A stretch of 64,000 bases of DNA from Branchinecta lynchi (GCA_023053575.1 JAKZAP010000004.1:17061624-17125623); one strand, 5' to 3'; counted from the stretch's first letter, positions 1 to 12,170 are shown. The notes: generated from the sequence alone by a model not told the origin. Program-made: numbers and translations.

Positions 1-130
1 TGCCAGCATAATTTTCTCTCCTTTGGTAGGGTAGGGGTTCTTTTTGTGCTCTGACAACCACGCTTTAAGAGTGGATGTGGTTTCCCTTGTTGCGTTCTTC
101 CGACGAGCACTGTTAAGGTCGAAACCGTAG
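1..130 (-). CDS. Irx: Irx A coding exon 5, first part of homeodomain, cut by window edge
   Basis: One base plus 43 codons from acceptor TTTCAG at 131. It encodes [37 protein letters not shown] and IMLA. The residues are almost identical to gene B here, including the PYP loop extension. By analogy the exon should continue ten codons to the left and end after TLTQ. Confidence 0.96.
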
Positions 131-3100
131 CTGAAAGGGAGCAATGTTTGTACTAACAGTTTGTCGAAGCCACACTAAACTCTTCGGAATGAATTTCTAC
201 GAATTTCTACTGGCCTTCATTTCCATGAATCATAAAACTCGTAAAGTCTCTACCAGGTGCGTTCATCGTACCCTCAGTAGTTTCTGATTTTTCTTGGGAT
301 CCCAAAACCTAAGTGGAGGGATACCTATGACATCGCAAAAGTTTTCCGTCTGTCCGTCGGTCCGTCCGTCTGTCTGTCAGCACGGTAACTCTCGAAGGGA
401 ATGAGATATTTTGATTAAACTTGGTGTGAGTGTTCTTCACGTCAAGGGAAAGGTCAAGTTCGTAGATGGGCCCGACAGCTGCATATTTAGGGGAGGGGGA
501 GGGGTTTCAAATTAAAGGGCGACAAGATTATTTTTTAAAAGCTGATGAGATAGTCGATTCAGGGGTAAGACGACATGCTGAACAAGAGTATGAAAACCAT
601 TTTTTCGCCGGACACGTAGTTCACCCGGAATCTGGTCAAAACCGGAAAGTTCGCTTACAGTAAAAGTTTTATCTGAAGTTGATTAGATGTCTGATTTAGG
701 GGTAAGAAGACATGCTGAATCTGAATATGAAAATAATTTTCTCGTCGGACAAGTAGATCAGCAGGAATCCGGCCAGAACCGGAAATTTTTTCAAAAATAA
801 AAGTTTAATCTGAAGTTGATTAGAGGTTCGATTTCAGGATAGGGAAACATGCTGAATCCGAATATGAGAATGATTTTCTCGTCGGACAAGTAGATCGCCC
901 GGAATCCGGCCAAAACCGGAAAATGTGTTGAAAGTAAAAGTTTATATGAATTTCATTAGGTGTTCGATTTACGGGTAAAAAGACATCCTGAATTCGTGTA
1001 TGACGATCATTTTCTACTAGGACAGATAGTTCGCCGTGAATCCGGCTGAAATCGAAAAATTTGTTTCTAAAATTGGTTCTCTTTAGGGGTAAGGAGATAT
1101 GCTGAATCCCTTTTTAAACTTAATTTTTTTGCAAGACAAGTAGTTCGCCCGGAATCCGGCTGAAACCAGAAATTTGGCAGAAGTAAGGCAGGAACTTCCG
1201 TCAAAGTAGATATGACGCAGGCAATAGGGGTGAACACACATGGTGAATCCATATTTGAACTTGGTCTTCTCAGATTATTGCCGTTTGCCTTAATCTGTTT
1301 CTCAAGGAGTCTGGCGAAGACTGGACCTCTATAGGCTAAGACCCGATTGTCTGGATCAAATATAAAAATTGTAGGATCCCATCGAAACCTTTGGTCTTGT
1401 TCCCACTGTGTGGTGCTTCCTCTTTAAGGATTTTCTAAAACTAGAGCCTGACTAAGACTAGGTTCTGATGAGGTCAAACCAGGCACTGGTGAGTCCGAAA
1501 ACACCTCCATCATCCTGGAACGAGTTTTTTTTGTTAACTGTTGCCCATCCTTGGCTTCTCATAATGATGTGTCCCATAAATAGACCTAACAATCCACTAT
1601 AATGATAGTTGGGGGGGGGGGGGGGGTAAAACCTCACACTTACCCTCCAAGCTGGTATGAAGCGGCAATCGCCGGGTCGCAGGCTCCATAGTAGGAAGCA
1701 TAGGGCCACCCTGGAAGGGCCGCTGGGTTTAGTCCACATAAAGTGTCCTTCAGATCAAGGTGAGACCCCTGGAAATATGTTCTATATAGAGTAGTTTAGA
1801 GTAGTAATGTCAAACGGCTCTATGTGTGTGGGTGCCGAGGCTCTGTGTGTATGGGGTCGAGCTAACCAGCTCTTGATCAAAACATATTGTTACGAAGTAT
1901 TTTAGAAATTAAAGAACCTGAACCTGTGCAGTGTAGTTTCATTTGGCGGTTATAGTCACACTGAAACTGATAAAATGTGGCTTCCGATTTTTCTTCGGAA
2001 TCAAAGTGGATAATCAATGAATGAATGAAATATTATTACCCATCAGCAACAGAAAGGAGAAAAATATGAGGTATGGGGAAAAACGAAGGAAAAATAACGA
2101 CTACAAAAACAAAACAACATTTTTGATAATGCAAAACGGATACGTCAGCTGCATTTTATTAGAGCTATATTTCGGCCCTTCTTGGCAAGGGTACTCTTCA
2201 GGCTCAAGCCGCTCGAGCTGTAAAAATGTTCTACACGTTTTGTATTGTCAAACATGATTCGCAGTCAGCTCAGGCTTAAGGAATATCTAAAAGCAACATT
2301 AACCTACATAAAAAATCAAATATATTTTATCAGAAAAGAATACCCATCTGTGCGTCAATGGGCCAAACTCAGATAAAAAGGACACAGAGCGATCTTACTT
2401 GGACCGAAACTTCCATACTCGTTTCGATTTCTACGTTTCGAACCATTTAAACCTTAAAATACTTCAGAAGCACAGAAAGGAGCTAAGCATCGACTTCGGT
2501 TAAGCCGTGGTATCTCGATCTCTCCGCTCCCAAATCCTCTCTTCCCGCTACCAAAACGTCAGAAATCGACCAGAACGAATGGTAAGTTCTATGGTTCCAA
2601 ATCTCTGTCCTGTACCTACAAAACTCGTCAGATATACAAAAAGTTATTCCAGAATTCGTAGAACTTTTTAACGAAGCTTGATTGACTTTTAAGTGTATTG
2701 ACATGTTTGCTAAAAATAATCGCGAATTTGGGTGTGCAACCAAGAAAGTCGATTTGTGAAATGAACTTTCTATCTATCTACTATCTATTTTTCCAGTTGC
2801 ACTATCGTTATGTTTTTGGCTTCACGGTCATTTTGTTCGCCGTCATTGGTTACTTACGACCAATTAAGGCAGATTTTAGCGATACTATGGCGTTTTTTTT
2901 AATCTTTGGAATCGAGGTTTATTTTTTTGGCTAAACTTTCTTTGAAATCGAAGTGTTTTTCGTCCAAACTGTAAAGAATCAAGATGGCAATCGAACAAAT
3001 CTCTTTCCAAGGTCATTGTGTTGTTAACATTAAACTAAGATTTATATATGTTTATCGACAGGGCACAATTGGCTTTCTGGCACCGACGGGACTTGCATCA

Positions 3101-6100
3101 GATCTGAAACCGGACTAACTGTAGGATTCGCACTCAATTTTCATTCCTTTCCACGGTAATGACACTAAGATAAAATTTAGTTAAAAAAGAGGTGGCTTGT
3201 TTTGAAGACATCCACCTTTTTCAGAAGCCCGTAGCTCCTTGTCGATGAGTATGTAACAAAAGAGCAGGAACAAGGAACACTTTTACGTCAGCTATGATTA
3301 AGATCATCTTCTCGGTTCTGTTGTTTGCTTTCATAGTTACACTGCTGTTAACGATATTGACATCATAACCTTTACAAACTTACTCCACCCTAGCTTAAAA
3401 TTGCGTCTTTTCACCTCACCCGCTTCCAGATTACACACATGATAAGGATGTGTGAGACAATACCATGCTAATTCGGTTGATGATGTATGTATCATTGATC
3501 TTTGAACTCATCAGATCAATCTGAAGATGTTCGGAACTGATAAAATGTGAGAGTATTGATTCTGGGACAAAAGAAAGTTCACCAACTCACAAGTAAAGTT
3601 CACCTACTCACAAGCATTCTACCTGCGAGAAGTCCCTTATAATTAGATATTCCTTCAGCCCAAGTTGACTGCGAATCATATTCACGGTGCAAAATGGATA
3701 AGTCAGCTACATTTTATTAAAGTTATATTTCAGCCTTTCTTGGCAAGGGTCCTCTTCAGGCTCAAGCCACTGAAGCTGGAAAATGAACTTGTGGAAAAAC
3801 AACTAAAGCTTCTTCCTTGAATATCTGATTTTGTGAACTTCTTCTCTGAAAATTGATTGGAGTTAAAGCTGGTGCTGTGATTTCATTCTGGACACGGGTG
3901 CTGTTTTTGCTGTTTCTTTGGGTCGCTGAAAGGGCAAAGATTCGTCTGCGTTTTGGTTTTGGAGTCACCTGTTTCTTCTTCATCTTTCCAGCTAAGATGG
4001 ATACTTGTCGGCGGCATGCATGCATGGCCATCCTTCAGCCCAAGCTGACTGCGAATCATATTTGACGGTGCAAATGGGATAGTCAGCTATATTTTACTAG
4101 AGCTATATTTCGGCCCTTCTTGGTAAGACGAACTTTTGGAAAAACAATTAAAGATTCTTCCTTAAATATCTGATTCTGTGAACTTCTTTTCTGAAAATTG
4201 GTTGGAGTTAAAGCCGGTGCTGGGATTTTTTGCTGTTCCATTGGGTCGTCGATTCGCACGAGATAAATATAATTGATCCGAAGTTCCCCAACGATGTACA
4301 TTCACATACACTTTGTCAGTAGCAAATGAAAACATATCAGGTGACGTATCGCCCCCGTGGAACCTGCTTAAAGGTAAGTGCGTACACAGTCCGTTTCTCG
4401 CAGTCGGATGCGACTTTTCTCCTTCGCTCCGAAATTTTGACAAATCGTACGATTTTCCCGTAATGACGTCTCAAATATAAGGTTTGAAGCCAAGCTGACC
4501 ATTCATTTCAAATAATGGGACGGTTTGCCGGAAGTGCAACCGAAATATCCGAAAATGTATTTATCCCTCGCACATCATCTTAGAGGGGTAACTTGCTGAT
4601 AAAAAAAAACCCCGAAAATCTAGTTTTTCTATTTTATTTGAACTGACATCTCATATGGATTTTCGCATGTGAAATCTTATCGGAGTGTGTGTGCACGTAG
4701 CTTTACTGTCTATTTGACTGATGGTAAACTTGAGCAAAAGAATAATCTGGCGAACATAGATAATGAAGGACTAGCAATAATCAGGGAAATAACAACATTA
4801 CAAGAGCCGTGGAACCTAAAAGCGACCAAATGGGAAACATGTAGCTAATGCAAAATATTTCCCAGGCGAGGACTTAAGCGCGCTTGAGATATCTTACCAA
4901 TAAAAAAAGTATGATGAACAGAAGTCTCACTTCAGTTATCTCGTGCTCGAGATCGCTTTCATTATCTGTAAGCGTACTGGTCGAATTTTCGGTTAAGCTT
5001 TGGTGTGTTGCTGATTGCATTGCCTTGCTCGATGTTTTATTGCAAGAAGTCATCGGTTTCTGTAACTTAATATTTGGTCGACGAGGTTCCGTGTTCTTCT
5101 TCCATTTTAAGCTAGCTGCACGTACACTACAGTCCAATAAGATTCCGCATGCAAAAATAAGCGTGCGAAATTCGTTTCACTATGGGGAAAGCTACATGCG
5201 ATGCGTTCTGAGCCAACGAGAGTTTCATATCTGACTACGAAAATCAGACTTTGCGTATACGTACCTTCATGGTATTATTACAATTTATCCTGTCATCAGA
5301 CTGCATAGCTGAACGATTTAGCTAGTATGAGTGATAATAGGAACTCAACGTAACATGTCGTCATTAATTCCAAAAGTTATGCTTCAAACGATGTACGTAT
5401 GGATAGAAATGATAGAAATTGATTAGCCGAAATAATACTCACTCCCTTATTAGCTGTTTTGCGAGCCCACTTAGAGCCAAGAATCCTAATACTTTTTGCA
5501 ATTCCAACTTGGTTCGTTTGTGTTTTCCCATTCCCAAACAAGTTTTTGATTAGAAAATTTCGACGCATGTCTGTCATTACTCCAATCTCATTAACAATCG
5601 TCCCTGTGGTTCTATCTGAGGAATGATATAGTAGCTTTGAATTCATATTGGCTTCAACACAAAACTGATCACGATAAGCTTTTTTTGTCCCATTTCGCCG
5701 TACCCCACCCGAAAGTTTAAACATGCAAACCCTCAATAGGTCCGTAGCTGGAAATTGCCCGACCTGACGATCCTTATCGGAGGTGGGGCCTTACATCAGT
5801 GTCACTCTTGTTTTTTTTCAAGCTTCAAATGACAGGGTTAAAGACGATCATGGCTTAAATACACGCAATGTTTTCGAGGGCGCGGCTGCTTGTTTTGCTG
5901 CAGGACAATGAAATAGCCAACAAAGTTTAAAGGAAGCTTTTTGTCAACATGGAAAGCAGTGATGTTATTTGAGGTCGCAAGGGGCATGAGGTTACGCGAC
6001 ATTTTAGGTGTCCTTTCAAAAGTGTAGTTTCATGACCTCAGGTGACACGCCTAAAGTTTTTATTACTTTCAGGTAGGCTTGGCTCAACGAAGGTGGCAAG

Positions 6101-9100
6101 ACGGATCGACCTTTGAAGCTGTGGAGATTAACCCCTTCCAAACCAGGAAGACACAACCCGGCTTTCGGATTGAAGGGTACACTTTTCTTTTCTATACATC
6201 GACTATATTACTAATTGTATGATCAAACGGAAATCCAGATTTAAGACTAAGAAAATAATTTATGAACTTGGTGGAGCTCCTGTCTTTTTTTTGTATCAAT
6301 CAATCAAGTTTGATCCAAATAGCTAATTGCTAGAAGAGAAATTCTTGAAGAGCAATTCTGTCTTCTGTGGATGCTTCTTCCTATTGTTCTTTCTGTGTGA
6401 CCGTCGTTATTTGAGATTCTGGTTTGTCCACTGATTTGCGGAAATCAGCCGTTTCCCTATGATCGTTTGTCTTTACCTCCTCGGCATTTCGGCGACCGAA
6501 ATTTCCAGACTATGGTTTCGAGTGGCAGAAAATTTTCGGCAATGAGTGATCAAGACGATCATTTGAAAATTACTCGAAAATCAAGTCGTCAATGCAATTT
6601 ACCCGATTGTTCTACTACATTGGAAGATAACATGACTAAAAAAACTTCCTTTTGGGATGATGGAGTAACGAAATTTAGTCGCCTATATCAACTATACTAT
6701 ATCATCGAAAATCGACTATATCACTAATTGTGTGACCAAATGCAAACGGTCGTCTGCAGTAAAATAGCAGACCATTTTTTTTTCATTTACTCGACCTACT
6801 GTTACCCTTACTTCCAACAATGCACCGGACACAATCTAGAAAATATCGGGCATATTTGCTCTTATCATAATAATAACCTTTTATTTAAGATATTCCTTCG
6901 GCCCAAGCTGACTGCGAATCATATTTGACGGTGCAAAACGGATAAGTCAGCTACATTTTATGTTAGCTGTATTTGAAATCACAGGACCATCTTTAACTCC
7001 AACCAAAATCGGATATTTAAGGAAGAATATTCAATTGTTTTTCACAAGTTCATTTTCCAGTTTGAGCGGCTTGAGCCTGAAGAGGACCCTTGCCAAGAAT
7101 GACCGAAATATAGCTCCCATAAAATGTAGCTGACTTATCCGTTTTGCACCGTCAAATATAATCTTCTATTTCCTGCTCTCATGTAAATTAATCACTATCG
7201 TCGGATCGTCTTACTGTTTGACAACTAATCAACGTGAAAGACACTCGGAAAATTAATTTAAGAAATATATAATATATAATTTCCTTTATTTTTGGGGGTA
7301 TGTCACAGCATTTAATTGAACGCTCCTCAAAGTTGAGTCATGTGTGCTTTTTCTTTAGTTTCTTCATAAGCAGGAGTTGCTCTAGTTGAAACAACCCAGA
7401 TGATAAGACCTCGACAATGAGAAACAAAAATCGCCAGGGAAACAAAAATCGCAAATAAAACTGCCGCACAAAAAAACAGGGAAACAAAAATCGCAAATAA
7501 AGACTGCCGCTCAAAGAACAAGAGGAAGAACCATCCGCCGTAGACGTGAGCTTCACCAAGTTGGTAAATTCTGTTCTCAGTGTCATTGTCCACTCACGAT
7601 CTCGCTGAGGGGCTATCAACTTCCGACCTGGCGGTGTGTAGCTGTGCTGGCCTCCTCATATCTCGAACATTTTGCCACAAGGTCACTTTTTCAACTTGAG
7701 CGGTTTTGAGCCTGAAGAGGACCCTTGCCAAAAAGGGCCAAAATATCGCTCTAATAAAATTCCACTGACAAATCCGTTTTGCACTATCAAATATCTCGAC
7801 GTCCGATGTAGATCTCGCGCTGGTTCCGCCGGCCTCGGAACTAATGTTGTGCACCAACTTTCGAACCTGATAACCCGCCCGAACTAAACAAAAAAGTGAA
7901 AAAATAACAGAAAATTTTAGGCGGAATTTTCAGACGTACTGTCTAAAGCTTCAGACTGTTGGAAACAAACTGCTCAGACTGAGCTTCGAAATTCCTCATA
8001 ATTCGAAAACGACTCAAATGTAAATACTGTAAAGAGGTAAATATTGGGGGACTTCGGAACTAATGTTGTGCACCAACTTTCGAACCTGATAACCCGCCCG
8101 AACTAAAAAAAAAGTGAAAAAATAACAGAAAATTTTAGGTGGAATTTTCAGACGGACTTTCTAAAGCTTCAGACTGTTGGAAACAAACTGCTCAGACTAA
8201 GCTTCGAAATTCCTCATAATTCGAAAACGACTCAAATGTAAATACTGTAAAGAGGTAAATATTGGGGGACTTACCATTCCCGAGGCTCCAAAAAAGTCGT
8301 TTGGTACACCGCTGGAGAAAAAAGAAGATTCTGCAGCTGACGTCGGTGGTCCTGCCAATGATCCATACAGACCGTTTAGGCCTCCCAAGTATCCAGAAAA
8401 TCTTGGGAGGGCGAAAAATGATGCTGCGGCCTAAAAAATACATACAGAATAAATAACAATGAACGAAATTTTTTTTATAAAAAAAAAGAATCAAAATTTT
8501 TAGTATCAATGTTCACAGCTACTGCGTAATTGCCTTTTCTTGAAGTTCCACTTACTTTTCTACCACAATAACGGCAGTTAAAGAGTATTTTTTTTTTTTT
8601 TATACCACAATAACAGGGGTACTCGGCAGTGCTACAATCCAATTTACGAGCGGAAACGCGATACCGAAAATCCGCCAACCGACACTATCGTGCACCCCAT
8701 CAATGCTAATATCTCACAGTATGTGCTGTCACTGTCGGGTTTGTTTTTACCGGAGGTAATAATGAATAAGCAGAAGTACGGTATAGACAAGAGATGATTA
8801 ACTCTCAATAAAAAAAAATCCGGTCAGATTTTGTATATCGGTTCTAGATGTCGGTAAGCAATTGTGAAATCAATACACCTGTGATAAAACTTATTGATCA
8901 ATGAATTGCAGTTATAATGAACCAACGATGGCGCAAAATCCCGCTGTAGTAGAATTCTGATTTGTTTTAGTTTACAGCTGAAAATATATTTTCAGTGATG
9001 TCATAATTTTAGCGTATTCAGGAAACACACCGAGGTAAACTGACACAAACTGAACACAAACGACACAAGGATCGTACAAACTCTGGTGAAGGATCGTTCA

Positions 9101-10550
9101 ATTTATGACAGACACGTGGAAGTATTGTTGTTTAACTCTGGGCAGCATGATTTTGGCTGAGTATATGAAATAAATAATTCTTCAGATCTTATTAGGGCAA
9201 CTTTAGAATCTTTTCTGATTCCCCGATGTTTCACGTTTATGAGTGTAAATGAATTAAAACGGCACAGTTCGTTGTTCACTATACTTCCAAAGCAATATTT
9301 CTCTTCTAAGAAACAGTGTAAGGTCCTATTTCCGTGAATTTTCTCGTATCCTTCAAATTTCAAAAGGAACATGTTGTACAGATTCCTAACACTTTGGGAG
9401 CTTCTCGTAGTAATAGTTTGTATCCAGAACTAAAACGGAATTGGGTAAACAATACGCTTCCCTTGCATGCCCTATGTGTAAGGCACATATGCGTAATGTT
9501 TACTGGTAAAATGGGCAATACAGCAAGTCCCCTGTGGCGAACCACTGGACAAAAGATGACCCTCGGTAAACAACAACGTACCTGGTGCCTGGATTCTAGT
9601 TTGCATGAACAGATCAGCTGCCCTGTTAATGGATCTGGGACCACTGGCTTGTTTCCCTCGCAGCAGGAGCCGAGTTTGGAACTGTTAGGGGAAGACACGC
9701 TCATAACATTTGCCGTCGGGAGTCGAATTCCGCTGGAGGACGATACAGGGAGTCCCAGAAGCTAGAAAGTACGGTAGTTAGGGAGAATTCTGTATTTTCA
9801 TCTAGGAGGGGGAGCGACCGTGATCTATATCTTTTCCACTTGCTTCGACTAGGTTGCTGAATCGTCGTTTAATTGTGGGTTCGCTGTCAGCGAGAATCCT
9901 TCTTCTTTCTTTCTTTATTATTTCATACTTTATTTTCAGAAAAGCGGTAGGCTAGAAGCCTACAAATAGTAACAAATAAAATCTAATTAAATATTTTCAA
10001 CGGTAAGCTTTGCTTGTCGCTTTAAAAGTGTGCCAGCCAAACAGTTGTTTCGATACCTTACTCCCTTGTTTGACACTAAAACTGACCTGACTAAGGATTG
10101 AAAGCGTCACCTATATTATACAACTTTTGCTTATTCCGAAGAATGAACAAAAATGAATCAAAGCATATTCGAATACAGAAATATGCCACTACGACGCGAT
10201 TGGTTCTACAATTAATCTCTACTGTTTGTCCCGGGTATTTATTGGAATTAGTGAAGCTTGTGCATATTACTTCCAGTTCATATTCATTTTGTCTTCGCGA
10301 AAGCGTATCCCTCAGAATAGCACATGACAGTTTACAAATCCTCTGAACCTGCTCTGTACGTCTGCTCTTTATGATGTGTACATATCTTCTTAGCAATAGG
10401 TTATGAATAATTTTACCTCGCGGCGAGAATTTAATTTCCATTCTTAAATCCGTCGGTCAGCGAAAATTATAATACAAAAAAAAATCACTTAATAACTAAG
10501 CATCACCCACTCACCTGGGCCTGGTTTGCACTGTTTATAAATTGCGCCAT
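1..10550 (-). CDS. Irx: Iroquois homeobox gene A, 5' part, five coding exons visible
   Basis: Join of 10550-10515, 9761-9582, 8430-8275, 1768-1644 and 130-1 reads through in one frame (phases 0,0,0,2) for 209 residues, then leaves the window inside the homeodomain. It has the same plan as gene B: short N-terminus, CCEGN...PDPLTGQ...CSC motif, Tyr/Ala-rich linker with LKD, and homeodomain arm RKNATRETT plus PYPTKGEK. Outside the motifs it is quite diverged from B, so the duplication is not recent, or A has evolved fast. A has one intron that B lacks. The rest of helix 3, acidic region and C-terminus must lie to the left of position 1. Confidence 0.93.
131..1643 (-). other. Irx A intron 4
   Basis: 1513 bases. 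Mostly one copy of the GGGATCCCAAAACG modular repeat (296-1401), then a poly-G run of about 17 bases (1610-1626) close to the donor of exon 4. Nothing else recognised. Confidence 0.8.
296..1401 (+). repeat. Modular repeat, GGGATCCC family, copy 1
   Basis: Begins GGGATCCCAAAACCTAAGTG, followed by a GTCCGTCTGTC tract and CTCGAAGGGAATGAGATATT, then diverged ~130-bp units carrying the words GACATGCTGAA, CGCCCGGAATCCGGC and AAAACCGGAAA. Ends GGATCCCATCGAAACC then TTTGGTCTTG. No coding capacity. The same layout recurs five more times in the window. Confidence 0.85.
1644..1768 (-). CDS. Irx: Irx A coding exon 4, linker before the homeodomain
   Basis: 41 codons plus two bases (phase 2), acceptor TTTCCAG, donor GTAAGT. 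It encodes [20 protein letters not shown] and [19 protein letters not shown], matching gene B exon 3 in phase, length and the LKD...YY--DP-IAA pattern. A poly-G run (about 1610-1626) follows the donor on the intron side. Confidence 0.85.
2133..2283 (+). mobile_element. TTGGCAAGGG family fragment
   Basis: GCAAAACGGATACGTCAGCT, then ATATTTCGGCCCTTCTTGGC and CTCTTCAGGCTCAAGCCGCT, ending at GATTCGCAGTCAGCTCAGGC. Confidence 0.7.
3645..4150 (+). mobile_element. Two partial copies of the TTGGCAAGGG family
   Basis: CAGCCCAAGTTGACTGCGAA at about 3657 and CAGCCCAAGCTGACTGCGAA at about 4035, each followed by the GTCAGCTA..TTTCGGCC..CTTCTTGG block. Both truncated; an exonised-looking ORF between them is not supported. 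Confidence 0.65.
4484..4620 (+). repeat. Dispersed repeat shared with 35505-35670
   Basis: Both contain GGAAGTGCAACCGAAATATC, TTTATCCCTCGCACATCATC and TTAGAGG followed by an A-rich run. No coding capacity; class unknown. Confidence 0.7.
6889..7164. mobile_element. Foldback copy of the TTGGCAAGGG family, Irx A intron 3
   Basis: Left TTTGACGGTGCAAAACGGAT and right ATCCGTTTTGCACCGTCAAA are exact complements, with GACCCTTGCCAAGAATG near the right arm. Interior asymmetric, so a rearranged copy. Confidence 0.78.
7676..7793 (-). mobile_element. TTGGCAAGGG family fragment, reverse
   Basis: GAGCCTGAAGAGGACCCTTG followed by CCAAAATATCGCTCTAATAA and AATCCGTTTTGCACTATCAA; diverged. Confidence 0.65.
7835..8272. 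repeat. 219-bp tandem duplication abutting Irx A exon 3 donor
   Basis: CGGAACTAATGTTGTGCACC begins at about 7836 and again at 8055; the two units match with few substitutions and end ATTGGGGGACTT. The second unit runs directly into the splice donor of exon 3. Confidence 0.88.
8275..8430 (-). CDS. Irx: Irx A coding exon 3, Gly/Ser/Phe-rich linker
   Basis: 52 codons, phase 0 to 0, acceptor TTTTTTAG, donor GTAAGT. It encodes [33 protein letters not shown] and DFFGASGM. In gene B the equivalent residues are fused to the Cys-rich exon. A 219-bp tandem duplication of intron sequence abuts the donor; the donor proper is intact in the exon-proximal copy. Confidence 0.83.
8431..9581 (-). other. Irx A intron 2
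   Basis: 1151 bases, AT-rich, with a short poly-T run near 8589. No gene, repeat family or RNA recognised. Gene B has no intron at this place. Confidence 0.7.
9582..9761 (-). CDS. Irx: Irx A coding exon 2, Cys-rich N-terminal motif
   Basis: 60 codons, phase 0 to 0. Acceptor TTTCTAG with a CCCTAAC branch-like site upstream; donor GTACGT. It encodes [17 protein letters not shown], then [20 protein letters not shown] and [12 protein letters not shown], aligned with the CC...TDPVTGQ...CSC motif of gene B. The spacing between the Cys pair and CSC is conserved. An antisense ORF over the same bases is a shadow. Confidence 0.88.
9762..10514 (-). other. Irx A intron 1
   Basis: 753 bases with a CTTT-rich tract near 9900-9925. 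No other feature recognised. Confidence 0.65.
10515..10550 (-). CDS. Irx: Irx A coding exon 1 (start codon)
   Basis: 12 codons, [12 protein letters not shown], then a GTGAGT donor in phase 0. The ATG has G at -3 and G at +4, a good context. A very short first coding exon ending in phase 0 matches gene B exon 1 in position and phase, and also ends in Gln. The assignment rests on that parallel and on the in-frame join to exon 2. Confidence 0.7.
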
Positions 10551-10904
10551 ATCTAAGTCAAGAACTGTCACTAGGCTGCCACTACCACTTCCGAATCAAA
10601 TCTGACTGACACACCAAGTAATGTCTGCACTTAGATTACACTGTTTGACACTCGAGCAAATCAGCTCGAAATGTCTAATAAGTACTCCCCAGAGGGCAAT
10701 GCTGTTCGGCAAAAACAGACACGATGCTACCGATGTCGTAGAGCACTGAGATCACGGGATGTCGTAGTTTCACGCCCTATCCTTAGGGAAAATGTCATCC
10801 TTTTCTCCCCCACCAGAGCATATTTTCACAGAGGCTTTTTGTTATGAGAAGTTAGCGATAGGGCAGGCGATAATATTCAGCTCCGCCTTCAACGCCCTCC
10901 TCCA

Positions 10905-10920
10905 ATCAGAAGGTGCCAGA
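10905..10920 (-). promoter_or_regulatory. CCAAT box upstream of Irx A
   Basis: CCAATCAG at 10912-10919 sits about 362 bases upstream of the Irx A start, close to the distance of the CCAAT pair in Irx B. Single short motif, suggestive only. Confidence 0.25.
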
Positions 10921-11185
10921 GAAAATGATGGAGCGCTTATTGTACAGCTGTTAGGGCCATGTTGACATGAATACATGGCGCCGTAGCAAGATCACCAGGC
11001 TCTGGTGGACATTCTCGAAACTAAGTTCGTCTCCGATTGTTCTTTTCGGGAAAGGAATGGCGGAAATGTCAGATTGTAGAGGGAAAGGATCCTGTCTGAT
11101 GTTTGAGAGCAGGATGGAGTTTTGTCTTGAGGCGCTCTATTATTATTATGTTTCAGTTTCTAGATTTTAGCCAGTCTTGTTTCAG

Positions 11186-11497
11186 TTTCTACATTTATTC
11201 AAACAATGTTTACAACGGATACGTCAACTACGATTCTTCATCAGCGATATTTCGGCCCATCTTGGCAAGGGTCCTCGTCAGGCTGTCAATCCTCTTGGTT
11301 CAACTTCGGGGAAGGAAACTCAGACAGGAGACAGGTTTGTTTCCTTCCCCGAAGTTGAACCAGAGGATTGACAGCCTGACTAGGCCCCTTGCCAAGAAGG
11401 GCCGAAATATCGCTGATTAAGAATCGTAGTTGACGTATCCGTTGTAAACGTTGTTTGAATAAATGTTTCAAAGTCAGCTTGGGCTCAAAGCATATTT
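11186..11497. mobile_element. Near-perfect long palindrome of the TTGGCAAGGG family
   Basis: Arms of about 120-130 bp (outer ATTCAAACAATGTTTACAAC and its complement, inner TTCAACTTCGGGGAAGGAAA and its complement) flank a spacer of about 15 bp near 11320-11335. CTTTGAGCCCAAGCTGACTTTG-type sequence lies outside the right arm. Foldback-type, no coding capacity. Confidence 0.85.
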
Positions 11498-12008
11498 AGT
11501 TTCTACATTTTAGCTAGTTTTGTTTCAGTTTCTAGATTTTAGTTAGTTAAGTGTGGTGCTGTTTAGTTTAGATGGGTTCGCAATTACAGCGGTAGAGTTA
11601 TAAATATAGTTATTTTTTTCGTACTAGACATCCATTGTATTTCAGCTTTTATTCTTGGGGTTATTTTCTCCTGGTTGGGGTGTAGGTTTCCTGGTCATGA
11701 CTAGGTTAAGTAGGGGTATATGTTTTTGATGTTAATAAATCATGGAATAAAGAAAACAGTATGGAAATGTTCAGTGCGCGTCTCAAAACATCAAATATTC
11801 CTGCAGAGGCCAATGGTCTATTTTTTCGCACTTTTACTATTGTTGTCAACTCGAGCCTTCCGTGGGAAAAATTACCAACCATCTCCACGAAGCCAGTCCA
11901 CCTCAGTAGGCTACTTAGACTCAGTAATTCGATTATTTTCGTCTGATCGCTGAGAAGTCGTTTAGTAACACTTTCAAAGACAGGTCCAAACATGGCAGTA
12001 TTTGATGA

Positions 12009-12170
12009 ATATTCTTTGAGCCCAAGCTGACTTTGAAACATTTATTCTAACAATGTTTTCAACGGATACGTCAGCTACAGCCTGACGAGGACCCTTGCCA
12101 AGAAGGGCCGAAATATCGCTGATGAAGAATCGTAGCTGACGTATCCGTTGAAAACATTGTTGGAATAAAA
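12009..12170. mobile_element. Short palindromic copy of the TTGGCAAGGG family
   Basis: CAACGGATACGTCAGCTAC near the left and its complement at the right, with CCTTGCCAAGAAGGGCCG in between; a deleted relative of 11186-11497. Preceded by TTTGAGCCCAAGCTGACTTT. Confidence 0.78.

Larger units (their letters stand above)
1769..8274 (-). other. Irx A intron 3 (6.5 kb)
   Basis: Holds several pieces of the TTGGCAAGGGTCCT foldback family (2133-2283, 3645-4150, 6889-7164, 7676-7793), a dispersed repeat (4484-4620) and a 219-bp tandem duplication (7835-8272). The rest is AT-rich with only short ORFs that I do not regard as coding. Confidence 0.75.

Noticed and set aside
3762..4065. Overlapping 70-89-codon ORFs between two foldback-family fragments
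   Set aside because: Both start or end in repeat sequence; they also share words with the neighbouring fragment, so they are transposon-derived and non-coding.
5377..5736. 119-codon minus-strand ORF in Irx A intron 3
   Set aside because: A possible extra exon was considered, but Irx A exons 3 and 4 join in frame without it and it has no Irx-like residues.
9334..9765. 143-codon ORF on the plus strand
   Set aside because: It is antisense to Irx A exon 2 and has no family resemblance; the minus-strand reading with splice sites and the CSC motif explains the sequence.
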